Shown here: positions 1-17,538 of the stretch, piece after piece | How positions within the stretch are numbered: the stretch's first letter is position 1 | How the letters are laid out: the number at the start of each line of letters is the position of its first letter | Source of the DNA: VRUE01 sp963725085 | Lineage (GTDB): Bacteria > Actinomycetota > Thermoleophilia > Solirubrobacterales > 70-9 | DNA: 64,000 bases | Assembly: GCA_963725085.1 (NCBI GenBank) | Contig: CAVRXM010000001.1 | Span: 248,001-312,000 of the forward strand | Reading direction: 5' to 3' | Made by a program: the position numbers and the translations under genes | The notes under the pieces: model-generated | What the model saw: only the letters and a program-made list of their open reading frames with translations | Told to the model about the DNA's origin: nothing | The model's database searches: none

Positions 1-1660
<1,660 letters not shown>

Positions 1661-1734
1661 GGTCTTAAGGTAAGGGGTCGACGTGAAGCGGGGAGCGAAA
1701 AAGAGAGCCTTCCGGCAAGAGCCGGGGTCGGCGC

Positions 1735-2712
1735 ATGAAAAAGGCCCTCGCGGGCCCGGCGAATCGTCCAGCGAAAAAGAAGCCTGAGCGACGGGCGATG
1801 ATAGCAGCGAAGCGGCGCCGTCCGCGGGCGCTGGCGCGCGCGGCGTGGACCCGGGTGAGAGGGGCGACGGCGCGGCTCGATCGCGGCGTCAATCGCCTCA
1901 TGGTGCGGGTCTGGCCGCCGCTCTCGCGCCTCGCCCGCAGGGTCGCCGCCACCGCGAAGCGGTGGTCGCGCTGGCTGGGACGTCGGCTGCGGCCGGTCGG
2001 GGTGCTCCTCCTGCGAGCGTTCTCGGTGCTCGAAAGGCGCCTGCTGGCGGCCCGCGACCTGGCGATCCGGGTCGCAACGCGGACGAGCGCGGTCCTCACC
2101 CCGGAACGGGCGATCTGCGCCGTGATCTTCGCCGCCGGCGCCGGCCTCCTCGCCTCCCAGTTCATCGACTACAGCGCGGTCGAGGTCGGGCAGCCCGGCT
2201 ACGCGGGCCTTCCCGCCGCGTCGCCGCCGCTGGTCGGCGGCGAAGCCGCCGGCGCCGCCCATGCCTACCTGCTGGTCCCGGTCGGCGCGATCGCCGCGGC
2301 GCTCGCCGTGCTCGCCGTCTGGACGGGGCGCTACCGGCTCGGCCGGGTCGTGTTCGCCCTCGGCCTCATCAGCCTCGGCGTCGTGCTGCTCGTCGACCGT
2401 CCCGCCGGCCTCGACGCCGGCGCCCAGACGTCCCGCTTCTCGGGGGCGACGGCGGTCCTGCAGAGCGGCTTCTACGGCGAGCTGGCGGCCGCGGGTGGGT
2501 TGATGCTCGGCGGATTGCTGCTCGTTCTGGCTCCAAGAGCCTCGGCCCGCTACCATGCGCGGCCGTGCCGAACACGAACCAGCTTATTCGCAAGGGCCGC
2601 AAGCGGCCTAAGAAGAAGACGACGACGCCGGGGCTCAAGTCGGGGCAGGGTCGCAAGAAGAGGGTCGCGGCGCCGCAGAGGCGTGGCGTCTGCACCCGCG
2701 TCGCGACCGTAA
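1735..2712 (+). CDS. Four-segment membrane protein of unknown function
   Basis: Unrecognised integral membrane protein. An Arg/Lys-rich N-terminal ~110 residues (repeated RR/RL pairs, probably a helical cytoplasmic region) is followed by about four hydrophobic segments: AVIFAAGAGLLASQFI, AYLLVPVGAIAAALAVLAVW, VVFALGLISLGVVLLV and ELAAAGGLMLGGLLLVLA. The real protein probably ends soon after the last segment, near 2560. Beyond that the open frame overlaps rpsL and becomes Arg-rich shadow sequence, so the true stop is uncertain and a lost or shifted stop is possible. The first codons (from 1735) overlap a minus-strand terminator, so a later ATG at 1798 is an alternative start. It may share a transcript with rpsL-rpsG. 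Confidence 0.55.
   Translation: MKKALAGPANRPAKKKPERRAMIAAKRRRPRALARAAWTRVRGATARLDRGVNRLMVRVWPPLSRLARRVAATAKRWSRWLGRRLRPVGVLLLRAFSVLERRLLAARDLAIRVATRTSAVLTPERAICAVIFAAGAGLLASQFIDYSAVEVGQPGYAGLPAASPPLVGGEAAGAAHAYLLVPVGAIAAALAVLAVWTGRYRLGRVVFALGLISLGVVLLVDRPAGLDAGAQTSRFSGATAVLQSGFYGELAAAGGLMLGGLLLVLAPRASARYHARPCRTRTSLFARAASGLRRRRRRRGSSRGRVARRGSRRRRGVASAPASRP
1738..1759 (-). terminator. Rho-independent terminator facing fusA
   Basis: On the minus strand a GGCCC/GGGCC stem with a GCGA loop is followed directly by five T residues. A second, weaker hairpin (CCGGC-TCTT-GCCGG, then TTTTT about nine bases later) lies between it and the fusA start. No minus-strand gene precedes it for several kilobases, so it has no obvious transcript to stop. 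Confidence 0.55.
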
Positions 2713-2960
2713 CCCCGAAGAAGCCGAACTCGGCGCTGCGCAAGATCGCCCGTGTCCGCCTGACCAACGGGATGGAGGTCACCACCTACATCCCGGGCGA
2801 GGGCCACAACCTCCAGGAGCACTCGGTGGTCCTGGTCCGCGGCGGCCGGGTCAAGGATCTGCCGGGCGTCCGCTACAAGGTCGTCCGCGGCACCCTCGAC
2901 GCCGCCGGGGTATCCGATCGCAAGCAGGCCCGCTCGCGCTACGGCGTCAAGGCCTCCTGA
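2565..2960 (+). CDS. rpsL: 30S ribosomal protein S12
   Basis: S12 sits at the decoding centre of the small subunit. From GTG at 2565 the protein begins VPNTNQLIRKGRKRPKKK, matching the family's usual (M)PTINQLxRKGR start. It contains the conserved TPKKPNSALRKIARVRL and the loop GEGHNLQEHSVVLVRGGRVK, and ends SRYGVKAS. It is 131 residues, normal length being ~124-140. No clear Shine-Dalgarno is visible. The TGA overlaps the ATG of rpsG (TGATG), so the pair is translationally coupled. Both lie on the plus strand, opposite to the rpoBC and fusA genes that flank them. Confidence 0.95.
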   Translation: MPNTNQLIRKGRKRPKKKTTTPGLKSGQGRKKRVAAPQRRGVCTRVATVTPKKPNSALRKIARVRLTNGMEVTTYIPGEGHNLQEHSVVLVRGGRVKDLPGVRYKVVRGTLDAAGVSDRKQARSRYGVKAS

Positions 2961-3430
2961 TGCCGCGCCGCTCCGCAGCCCAGATCCGCCCGGTCGAGGC
3001 CGACGCCCGCCACCGCAACCGGCTGGTCCAGCAGACGATCAACAAGGTGATGCGCGACGGCAAAAAGTCGCTCGCCGAGCGGATCGTCTACGACGCGCTG
3101 GCGATCGTCGGCGAGCGCAGCGGCGAGGACCCGGTCGAGACGCTGGAGGCGGCGATCAAACAGCTGACCCCGGTGCTCGAGGTCCGCTCCCGCCGGGTCG
3201 GCGGCGCCACCTACCAGGTCCCGGTCGAGGTCCCGGCGCGACGCGCCCGCACCCTCGCGGTCCGCTGGCTGGTCGACTTCTCCCGCAACCGTCGCGAGTA
3301 CTCGATGTCCGACCGCCTGGCGAGCGAAATCCTCGACTCGATCCAGCAGCAGGGCGGCGCCTGGAAGCGGAAGGACGACATCTACCGCATGGCCCAGGCG
3401 AATAAGGCGTTCGCGCACTACCGGTGGTGA
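2960..3430 (+). CDS. rpsG: 30S ribosomal protein S7
   Basis: S7 nucleates assembly of the 30S head by binding the 3' major domain of 16S rRNA. The 156 residues are the standard length. They show the family core VMRDGKKSLAERIVYDAL, the segment VRSRRVGGATYQVPVEV, RRARTLAVRWLVDFSRNR and the end of the conserved C-terminus ANKAFAHYRW. The start overlaps the rpsL stop by one base. A strong terminator follows about 30 bp after the stop, so rpsL-rpsG form the end of a transcript that does not continue into fusA, unlike the classical str operon. Confidence 0.97.
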   Translation: MPRRSAAQIRPVEADARHRNRLVQQTINKVMRDGKKSLAERIVYDALAIVGERSGEDPVETLEAAIKQLTPVLEVRSRRVGGATYQVPVEVPARRARTLAVRWLVDFSRNRREYSMSDRLASEILDSIQQQGGAWKRKDDIYRMAQANKAFAHYRW

Positions 3431-3459
3431 GGGGGGCATGGAATCCCTCTCGCCCGGAC

Positions 3460-3487
3460 AAACGCCGGCCTAATCAGGCCGGCGTTT
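3460..3487 (+). terminator. Terminator after rpsG
   Basis: Perfect 11-bp stem AAACGCCGGCC / GGCCGGCGTTT around a TAATCA loop, running into TTTTGA. Its position 30 bp past the rpsG stop fits an intrinsic terminator for the rpsL-rpsG transcript; the A-rich left arm means it may also work on the other strand. Confidence 0.85.
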
Positions 3488-3587
3488 TGAGTATCCGCCC
3501 GTTCGAGACGGATTCCACGCACCGCACCAGACCTCAGCGAGCGGCCACCGCACTCGGAAGGCCATGCGTGTCTCTTGGGTTCCAAGC

Positions 3588-4068
3588 ATGAGCAAGCCGA
3601 TCCTCGCCGTCGACGTCGACGGGGTCATCTCCCTGTTCGGCTTCGAGCAGCCACCGAGCCGGGAGGAAGCCCGGTTCGAGCTCGTCGACGGGATGGTGCA
3701 CTGCATCTCGATCGCCGCCGGCGAGCGGTTGAACCGCCTGACGGAGCTCTACGACCTCGTCTGGGCGACCGGATGGGAGGAAAAAGCCAACGACTACCTC
3801 CCCAACATCCTCGGCGTGCCCGGAGCTCCCCCACGTGAGCTTCGAGGGCGCCGCCCGGTTCGGCTCCGCGCACTGGAAGCTCGGCCCGCTCGACGACTAC
3901 GGCACGGGCCGCGCGCTCGCCTGGATCGACGACAGCTTCGACGAGAGCTGCTACGAGTGGGCCAGGGCGCGGAAGGAGCCGACGCTTCTGGTCCCGACCG
4001 AGTCCGAGCTCGGGCTCGAGGAGGTCCAGGTCGAGGCATTGACGGCGTGGGCAAGCGGTCTAGACTGA
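3588..4068 (+). CDS. HAD-like hydrolase family protein, one frameshift
   Basis: Small protein of about 159 residues beginning MSKPILAVDVDGVISLFG. The DVDGV stretch is the motif I nucleophile region (DxDG) of the haloacid dehalogenase superfamily. A later motif has LYDLVWATGWEEKAN (motif II-like T/S position), and AWIDDSFDES near the C-terminus resembles the acidic motif IV (DD). The frame breaks near 3823 after NILGVP and resumes as ELPHVSFEGAARFGS; removing one base of the CCCGG run gives a continuous protein. ATG at 3588 is preferred to 3564 because it puts the motif next to the N-terminus. The substrate is unknown. The next gene starts six bases after the stop. Confidence 0.7.
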
Positions 4069-4073
4069 CCGCG

Positions 4074-4274
4074 ATGCATGGGTTCCTGCCGATCTTCTTC
4101 CTCCTCGTCGTGCTGAAGATCCCTGTCCTCGGCTCGCTCTGGCTCGTCTGGTGGGCCGCACAGGAACCGAAGCCGGACGACACCGCCGCCCCGGGAGCGA
4201 TGGCGGCTTCGGCCGCCGGCCGCCGTTCCGGCCCCGCCCCCGCGGCCCCCACCCCACGCCTACAAACGATCTGA
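4074..4274 (+). CDS. Small single-pass membrane protein
   Basis: 66 residues: MHGFLPIFFLLVVLKIPVLG and SLWLVWWAAQ form one hydrophobic segment, followed by an Ala/Pro/Arg-rich soluble tail (EPKPDDTAAPGAMAASAAGR, then GPAPAAPTPRLQTI). It starts five bases after the HAD-like gene stops, so the two probably share a transcript. I do not recognise a family. It resembles many short actinobacterial membrane peptides with low-complexity tails. Confidence 0.55.
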   Translation: MHGFLPIFFLLVVLKIPVLGSLWLVWWAAQEPKPDDTAAPGAMAASAAGRRSGPAPAAPTPRLQTI

Positions 4275-4308
4275 GAGTAGGAACCCCGCGGCAAAGGCGA
4301 CGTGGAGA

Positions 4309-4392
4309 GGAGATAGGGATGTCTCACGATCCGCGGCGTCCTGTTGTCCGCGAAGCGGACAACCCAGCGGGGAGGGAGACGTCCCTGTCTCC
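4309..4392. repeat. Structured direct repeat, copy 1
   Basis: An 84-nt element with an outer 17-bp stem (4309-4325 with 4376-4392, two G-U type pairs when read on the plus strand). It encloses a conserved core whose centre is the hairpin TTGTCCGC-GAA-GCGGACAA, flanked by CCGC/GCGG. The core is nearly identical to copy 2 at 5767-5854. It lies between the convergent small membrane protein gene and the monooxygenase stop. No transposase is nearby. Confidence 0.8.
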
Positions 4393-4395
4393 TCC

Positions 4396-5722
4396 TCACA
4401 CCCCCTGAGCCGCCCGCTTCCGCTCGCGGCGGAGCTGACGAAGGTAGGGGTGGAAGTCCACCTCGATCGTGTGGCGCTTGGAGGCGACGAAGCGCTTTCT
4501 CATCCCCGCTTCGTGATCTGAGATCTCGGACCGCATCTCGGCCTCCGCCGGCAGCCTGCCGCGCCCGCCGAGCAGGTCGGCGACCCATTCGCGACTGGGC
4601 CTCGGCGACCGGCATGATCGGCCCCAGCGGCTGGATGAAGCCGATGAAGTAGAGCCCCGGGTTCTCGACCGAGACGACTCGCCGGTAGAGCGGCATCCGG
4701 TTGTCCTTCGCCTCGAAGACCTCCGATCGGGATGAACGGGAAGGTGATCCTGTATCCGGTGCAGTAGACGACGAGGTCGATCTCCTCCTCGCTGCCGTCG
4801 ACGAAGCGGACGACCCGGCCGCCGGTGAACCGCTCGATGTTCGGCTTGACCGCGATGTCCCCGTGGCCGAGCCGCGGAAGCAGCTCCGAGGAGACCGTCG
4901 GGTGCGCCTCGAGCAGCTTGTGGTCCGGCTTCGGCAGGCCGTAGTCGGTGACGTCGCCGACGGCCATGTTCAGCATCCGCCCGATCACGACCCGCCGAAT
5001 CGAAAGCGGCAGCAAGGTGGTCCAGGCCGGCGACACTTCGTCGATCGGCTTGCCGCCGAGGAACTTGGGCAGGACGTAGGCGCCGCGGCGCATCGCCAGG
5101 AAGGTCGCGTCGGCGATCCGCGAGGACTCGACGGCGATGTCGACCGCCGAGTTGCCGATCCCGAGGACGAGGACGCGCTTGCCGACGAGGACGTCGGGCT
5201 CGCGGTAGTGGTGGACGTGGATCTGCTCGCCGGTGAACTCCTCGGCGCCGGGGAACGGAGGTTCGGGCCAGCGTGGGTCCCAGTGGTGGCCGTTGGCGAC
5301 CATCACGGCGCGGTAGCGGCGGGTCTCCGAGCCGCCGTCGGGGCCCTCGACCGTGACATCCCAGCCGCCCTCGGCCGGCTCGACGCTCTTCGACCTCGGT
5401 GCTGAACGTGATCCTGTCGCGCGAGCCCGAAGTGCTCGACGTAGTCGTCGAAGTACCTGGCGATCTGGAAGTGGTCCGGGTAGTCCGGCAGGTCGTCGGG
5501 CATCGGATAGGCCCGGAACGACATGATCCTGCGGCCGCTGTTGATGTGGAGCGAGCGGTAGGCCGACGAGAGCCCGTTGTCGTTTTCGTAGCGCCAGTTG
5601 CCGCCGATCCTCGAGCCCTTCTCGAAGCAGTCGAACGGAATCCCCCGCGACGCCAGCACCTGGCACGCCGTGATCCCGGAGCTGCCGGCCCCGATGACGC
5701 AGACCTTCTCCGGCGCACTCAT
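4396..5722 (-). CDS. Flavin-containing monooxygenase (FMO/BVMO type), four frameshifts
   Basis: NADPH-dependent flavoprotein that oxygenates small nucleophilic or ketone substrates; the natural substrate cannot be read from sequence. From ATG at 5722: MSAPEKVCVIGAGSSG is the FAD-binding Rossmann motif, followed by FEKGSRIGGNWRYEND. Further on come the FMO identifying motif FTGEQIHVHHY (FxGxxxHxxxY) and the NADP motif VLVLGIGNSAVDIA, then LVVYCTGY (the conserved CTGY/ATGY region). It ends RRERKRAAQGV, about 440 residues, normal for the family. Extra bases near 5420, 5391, 4726 and 4593 break the frame; each is repaired by removing one base at or beside a CpG. The gene is bracketed by the two structured repeats, which suggests it is a cassette inserted between rpoC and the rpsL region. 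Confidence 0.85.
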
Positions 5723-5766
5723 TCGAGCAAATCTACTCGTCGAGCGAAGCGCGCCGCATCGCTGGA

Positions 5767-5854
5767 GGAGGGAGTGGGCGTGTCGCCCGATCCGCGGCGT
5801 CTTGTTGTCCGCGAAGCGGACAACCCAGCGGGAGGGGGACATGCCCAGCCCTCC
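5767..5854. repeat. Structured direct repeat, copy 2
   Basis: An 88-nt element in the same orientation as copy 1. The core TTGTCCGCGAAGCGGACAA and its flanks are conserved. The outer stem (5767-5784 with 5838-5854) has a different sequence that still pairs (GGAGGG...TGGGCGTGTC with GACATGCCCA...CCCTCC). It lies ten bases past the rpoC stop and upstream of the monooxygenase. Confidence 0.8.
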
Positions 5855-5863
5855 CCCTTGGAG

Positions 5864-13487
<7,624 letters not shown>

Positions 13488-13593
13488 AGTGGGCGACTCC
13501 TCGGGCGGTCAGAGGGACGTGGATACAGCGCAGATATTGGCGAGGGAATGACAACAGGCGCGCGACCGCGAAAAATATCACACGGCCGCGCTC

Positions 13594-13622
13594 GGCCTCA
13601 GGCATCCCCCATGCCTGGGGCC
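13594..13622 (-). terminator. rplL-rpoB intergenic hairpin, probable attenuator
   Basis: In the 157-base gap between rplL and rpoB, GGCC-CAGGCAT / ATGCCTG-GGCC forms an 11-12 bp stem with one bulge. In transcription direction a T-run (ATATTTTTCG) lies about 17-20 bases downstream, too far for a canonical terminator. A partial terminator here is known in other bacteria for reducing rpoBC output relative to ribosomal proteins; that role is inferred. Confidence 0.5.
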
Positions 13623-13644
13623 GATTTCGGGGCGACTCGAGCTC

Positions 13645-14040
13645 CTATTTGAGCTCGACCGTGGCGCCGGCCTCCTCGAGTTCGCCTTTGATCTTCTCGG
13701 CCTCGTCGCGCTCGATGCCCTCTTTGATCGGTTTCGGGGCCTCGTCGACCAGCGCCTTGGCCTCTTTCAGGCCGAGGCCGGTCGCGGCGCGGACGACCTT
13801 GATCACCGGCACCTTCTGGCCGCCGACCTCGGTCAGGACCACGTCGACCGTCGAGGCCTCTTCGCCGCCACCGTCGCCGTCGCCATCGGCGGCGCCGGCA
13901 GCTGCCGGCGCCGCCGCCGCGACCGCGGTCGCGGAGACGCCGAACTCCTCCTCGAGCGCTTTGATCCGCTCGGAGAGCTCCAGGACCGAGATGCCCTTCA
14001 GCTCCTCGATCCAATCCTCTGTTGAAGTTTTCGTTGCCAT
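13645..14040 (-). CDS. rplL: 50S ribosomal protein L7/L12
   Basis: Stalk protein that recruits translation factors. 131 residues: N-terminal dimerisation helices (IEELKGISVLELSERIKALE), a hinge rich in Ala/Gly/Asp (AAAAPAAAGAADGDGDGGG), and the C-terminal domain with KVPVIKVVRAATGLGLKEAK and ALVDEAPKPIKEGI. The frame is intact. It follows rplJ in the usual L10-L12 pair and precedes the attenuator hairpin and rpoB. The Gly/Asp-rich hinge is a little longer than usual. Confidence 0.97.
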   Translation of the reverse strand: MATKTSTEDWIEELKGISVLELSERIKALEEEFGVSATAVAAAAPAAAGAADGDGDGGGEEASTVDVVLTEVGGQKVPVIKVVRAATGLGLKEAKALVDEAPKPIKEGIERDEAEKIKGELEEAGATVELK

Positions 14041-14221
14041 CTACTCCTCCTTCTCAGGTTCGCCGGCGTACTCGCTCCGCGTCCGTCGCCGGCGGGTCAG
14101 TCGCGTCTGCTCAGTCTCGGTGCTCCTCGCTCGGGGGCGTCTCAGATTCGACGCCTCCTCGCTCGGTCTTCAGCTTCTGCCGCGTCGGCGGGCGCCTCCT
14201 CGCGGAGCCTCGCCTCAGCCG

Positions 14222-14901
14222 TCAGCATCGGAGCCTCGGCCCTCGCTCGTCGGAGGATCGATTGCGACGCCTCCTCGCTCGGCTATCGGCTTCGCCATCA
14301 ACCGCCGCCTCCTCCGCTTCGCGTCCGGGGTCGGCGGGCGCCTCCTCAGCGGGAGCCTCCTCCGCGTCTGCCGGGGCCTCGCCCGACACGAGCCCTTTCT
14401 CGGCGATCTGGCCGAGCTGGAGGGCGAGGCCCTGGATCATCGAGCCGAGGCCGCGGACGAGGCCGGTCAGCGGGCTGGCGACGACTCCGGCGAACTGGCC
14501 GTCGAGGACTTCGCGCGAGGGCAGGCGGGCGATCGAGTTGAACTTTTCCTCGTCGAGGTCGACGCCGTCCATGAAGCCGCCCTTGAAGCGAGGACCTCGT
14601 GCTCTTTGTTGAAGGTCGTGATCGCCTTCGCGGCCTGGGCGGTGTCGCCGCGGACGAAGGTGAGCGCCGTCGGGCCCTCGAGCAGGGCCGCGAGCCGCTC
14701 CTCGCCGGCCTTCTCGGCGGCGAGTTTGGTCAGCCGGTTCTTGACGATCCGGAAGCTGGCGTCGGCTTCGCGCAGTTTGCCGCGCAGCTCGGCCGCCTGC
14801 GGGACGCTGATGCCGCGGTAGTCGACCGCGAAGATCGCCGCGGCGCCCTCGATCTGGGCCGCGACCTCCTCGATTGTTGCTGCCTTTTCTTCTCGGTTCA
14901 T
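14222..14901 (-). CDS. rplJ: 50S ribosomal protein L10, acidic C-terminal extension, one frameshift
   Basis: L10 anchors L7/L12 to the ribosome and autoregulates its operon. From ATG 14901: MNREEKAATIEEVAAQIEGA, VDYRGISVPQAAELRGKLRE and FRIVKNRLTKLAAEKAGEE. After a missing base near 14588 (GC|TTC, repaired as GCGTTC) comes FKGGFMDGVDLDEEKFNSIA with LPSREVLDGQFAGVV. The L12-binding helix is followed by an unusual Glu/Ala/Pro tail (GEAPADAEEAPAEEAPADPG) and then Arg-rich sequence to the stop. The extreme tail and the ~180 bases before rplL are repetitive (recurring GCCTCCTCGCTCGG on the plus strand), so the exact stop is uncertain. Confidence 0.88.
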
Positions 14902-14972
14902 CGTCTCACCTGCACCGGGCTTCCGGGCCTGCAGCGGCCCCGCCGGTGGTCTCGGGCGTGCGGCGGCGGAGT
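14902..14972 (-). ncRNA. Candidate L10 leader (autoregulatory mRNA structure)
   Basis: The 71-base gap between rplA and rplJ, read on the minus strand, contains CGAGACCACCGGC followed by a hairpin CTGCA-GGCCCGGAAGCCCGG-TGCAG just before the rplJ start region. L10 leaders typically carry an AGACC-containing motif and a hairpin bound by the L10(L12) complex. I infer this from position and the short motif; no covariance model was run. Confidence 0.4.
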
Positions 14973-15753
14973 TTAGGCGGTCGCCGGCTCCTCTGCGGCT
15001 CGCCCTCGGCCCGCCGGCTCCTCCGCTGCGCGTCCGGGGCCGGCGGGCACAGGCCCGTCGGCATCCTTGACCTTCGACGGTGTCGACCCTGATCCCGGGA
15101 CCCATCGTCGTCGTCAGCGTCGCCGAGAGGATGTAGCGGCCCTTGGCGGACGATGGCTTGGCGCGGTTGATCTCCTCGATCACCGCCATGCAGTTGTCGA
15201 GCAGCTTCCCGGCGTCGAAGCTCGCCTTGCCGATCGCGAGGTGGACGATCGCCTGGCGGTCGGTGCGGTACTCGACCTTGCCGGCCTTGGACTCGGTGAC
15301 GGCCTTCTCGATGTCGTCGGTGACCGTGCCGACCTTGGGGTTCGGCATCTTGCCCTGCGGGCCGAGGACGCGGCCGAGCTGGCCGACGGTCTTCATCATG
15401 TCCGGGGTCGAGATCGCGATGTCGAAGTCGGTCCAGCCCTCCTGGACTTTCTCGGCGAGATCCTGGCCGCCGACGAAATCGGCGCCGGCGGCCTCGGCGT
15501 CGCGCGCCTGCTGGCCGTCGGCGAAGACGGCGACGGTGACGTCCTTGCCGAGGCCGTGCGGGAGCGCAAGCGTTCCGCGCAGCTGCTCCTCGGCGTGGCG
15601 CACGTTGACCCCGAGCCTGATGTGCAGCTCGACGGTCTCGTCGAACTTGGCGCTCGCGGTCTCCTTGATCAGCGCGATCGCCTCGGCCGGCGGGTAGGCC
15701 TGGTCGCGCTGGACCTTGCCGTACTGCTGCCGGTAGCGTTTTCCGTGGGCCAT
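14973..15753 (-). CDS. rplA: 50S ribosomal protein L1, one frameshift
   Basis: L1 binds 23S rRNA at the E-site stalk and represses its own operon. It starts MAHGKRYRQQYGKVQRDQAY. Family regions are visible: TVELHIRLGVNVRHAEEQLR, GTLALPHGLGKDVTVAVFAD, VGQLGRVLGPQGKMPNPKVG and KGRYILSATLTTTMGPGIRV. An extra base near 15077 shifts the last ~35 codons; repaired, the protein ends VKVKDADGPVPAGP...EEPATA at 14973. The tail is longer and more acidic than usual for L1. It starts nine bases after the rplK stop. Confidence 0.95.
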
Positions 15754-15762
15754 CCCGCTCTC

Positions 15763-16186
15763 CTATTCGACGTCGACGCCCATCGAGCGGGCGGTGCCGG
15801 CGATGATCTTCGAGGCGGCGTCGATGTCGTTGGCGTTGAGGTCGGGCATCTTGCGCTCGGCGATCTGGCGGACCTGGTCCATCGAGATCGTCCCGACTTT
15901 GTTGACGTGCGGCTCGCCCGAGCCCTTCGGGATCCCGATCGCTTCCCGGATCAGGACCGCGGCCGGCGGCGTCTTGGTGATGAAGTCGAAGGAGCGGTCC
16001 TCGTAGACGGTGATCTCGACCGGGATGATCGTCCCGCCCTCGCCCTGGGTCTGGGCGTTGAAGGCTTTGCAGAACTCCATGATGTTGACGCCGTGCTGGC
16101 CGAGCGCAGGGCCGACCGGCGGCGCGGGGTTCGCGTTGCCCGGCCTGGATCTGCAGCTTGATGATCGTGAGGACTTTTTTCGCCAT
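15763..16186 (-). CDS. rplK: 50S ribosomal protein L11, one frameshift
   Basis: L11 forms the GTPase-associated centre with 23S rRNA. From ATG 16186: MAKKVLTIIKLQIQAG, then after an extra base near 16140, NANPAPPVGPALGQHGVNIM and EFCKAFNAQTQ. The C-terminal RNA-binding domain follows (LNANDIDAASKIIAGTARSM). About 140 residues, standard length. The proline-rich PAPPVGPALGQHG segment is the thiostrepton-sensitive N-terminal domain. Ends GVDVE. Confidence 0.96.
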
Positions 16187-16213
16187 CGGGGTCGGTGAGG
16201 GTAGCGGTCCGGG

Positions 16214-16739
16214 CTAGATCTTCTTGACCTGGTCGTAGCCGACCTCGACCGGCGTCTCGCGGCCGAAGATCGAGACCAGCACCTTGAGTTTCGCGGCGTC
16301 CTCGTTGATCTCGGCGATCTCGCCCGAGAAGTCCGAGAGCGGGCCGGAGATGACCTTGACCGACTCGCCGATCGAGAACTGGGCCTGGGTCCGCGGCCGC
16401 TCCGCCGTCTCGCGATGCAGCAGGCGGTCGACCTCGACTTTGGAGAGCGGCACCGGTTTGTTGCGGGCAGCCGACGAAGCCGGTGACGCCGGGCGTGTTC
16501 TTGACCAGCCCCCAGGCGTCGTCGGTCAGCTCCATGTTGACCAGGACGTAGCCGGGCATCGTCCGTTTCTCCTTCGGCTCTTTCTGGCCGTCTTTGTTGA
16601 CCTCCATCACCTGCTCGGTCGGCACGACGACCTGCCGCACGTTGCGGTTCTGGCTCATCGTCTGCACCCGGTGCTCGAGGTTGTGCTTGACCTTGTTCTC
16701 GTGCCCGGAGTAGGTGTTGATCACGTACCAGCGATACAT
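16214..16739 (-). CDS. nusG: Transcription termination/antitermination factor NusG, one frameshift
   Basis: Binds RNA polymerase and couples it to Rho or ribosomes. It starts MYRWYVINTYSGHENKVKHN (NGN domain) and contains MPGYVLVNMELTDDAWGLVK and NTPGVTGFVG. After an extra base near 16468 it continues NKPVPLSKVEVDRLLHRE and the KOW domain FSIGESVKVISGPLSDFSG. It ends VEVGYDQVKKI. About 175 residues, a normal size. Standard neighbour of secE and rplK. Confidence 0.96.
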
Positions 16740-16763
16740 CTGGAGCCTTTGTCGGGATACCTG

Positions 16764-17294
16764 CTAGAGGATCTTCTGGATCAGGAAGTTGAAGATGCCG
16801 TCGAGGGCGCCGAGGTAGGCCGCCGCGACGGCGACGAAGATGATCGTCACCGCGGTGGCCTGGACCAGGGTGTCGCGATCCGGCCACTGGACTTTCTTCA
16901 GCTCCGCCCAGCAGGAGGCGAGGAAGCCGAAGACGCCGCCGCGCTGACGCTCGGCCGACGCCTGCTTCTGGCGCTTGGCGAGCTGCTCGCGCTCGCGGCG
17001 CTTGCGCTCGTCGCGTTCGCGCTGTTCGGCTTCCTTGGCCTTCTTCGCCTCGCTCGCGGCGTTGGGACGCGGGACGGCCTTCGGCGCGTCGGGCGTCTCG
17101 AGCTCGGCTTCGGGGGCGCCGGCGGCGATCCCGGCCTCGACGGCCTCGATCTCGGCGATGTCGCCGGAGACGGGTACCTGGGTGTCGTGCTGGGCGCGCG
17201 CCTGACCGCCGTCCTTGGACTCGGCTGAGCGCTTCTGCTCCTGCGCTTCGCGGGCCCGTTTCTCGGCCTTGCGCTGTGCCCGGGTCTTGGCCAT
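16764..17294 (-). CDS. secE: Preprotein translocase subunit SecE with long charged N-terminus
   Basis: Membrane subunit of the SecYEG channel. The C-terminal ~60 residues carry the conserved SecE signature AELKKVQWPDRDTLVQATAV followed by one membrane helix (TIIFVAVAAAYLGALDGIFN). The first ~115 residues are a highly charged, low-complexity extension rich in Lys/Arg/Glu/Ala (for example EQRERDERKRREREQLAKRQ) that probably forms cytoplasmic coil. Actinobacterial SecE proteins often have such extensions. Frame intact; the gene lies three bases from rpmG. Confidence 0.95.
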   Translation of the reverse strand: MAKTRAQRKAEKRAREAQEQKRSAESKDGGQARAQHDTQVPVSGDIAEIEAVEAGIAAGAPEAELETPDAPKAVPRPNAASEAKKAKEAEQRERDERKRREREQLAKRQKQASAERQRGGVFGFLASCWAELKKVQWPDRDTLVQATAVTIIFVAVAAAYLGALDGIFNFLIQKIL

Positions 17295-17297
17295 CGG

Positions 17298-17462
17298 CTA
17301 GCGCGTCTCCTTGTGGGCGGTGTGGCGCCCGCACCAGCGGCAGAACTTGCGCAGCTCGATCCGGTCCGGCGAATTGCGCCGCGACTTGTTGGTCTGATAA
17401 TTCCGCCGCTTGCAGTCTTCGCAAGCCAGCGTCACCGCGATGCGGACATCTCCGCGAGCCAT
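17298..17462 (-). CDS. rpmG: 50S ribosomal protein L33, zinc-binding form
   Basis: 54 residues: MARGDVRIAVTLACEDCKRR, NYQTNKSRRNSPDRIELRKF and CRWCGRHTAHKETR. Two CxxC pairs (CEDC and CRWC) identify the zinc-containing (C+) version, as opposed to the zinc-free paralog that many actinobacteria induce under zinc starvation. It is the first gene of the rpmG-secE-nusG-rplKA run; its start is 76 bases from the end of the upstream acyl-CoA dehydrogenase gene. Confidence 0.95.
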   Translation of the reverse strand: MARGDVRIAVTLACEDCKRRNYQTNKSRRNSPDRIELRKFCRWCGRHTAHKETR

Positions 17463-17538
17463 TTCTCCCTCGTCGACGGAAGCTCTTACAAGAGAAAACC
17501 CCGGGCCGAGGCGCGAGGCAGACCTGAAGGATAGCGAC

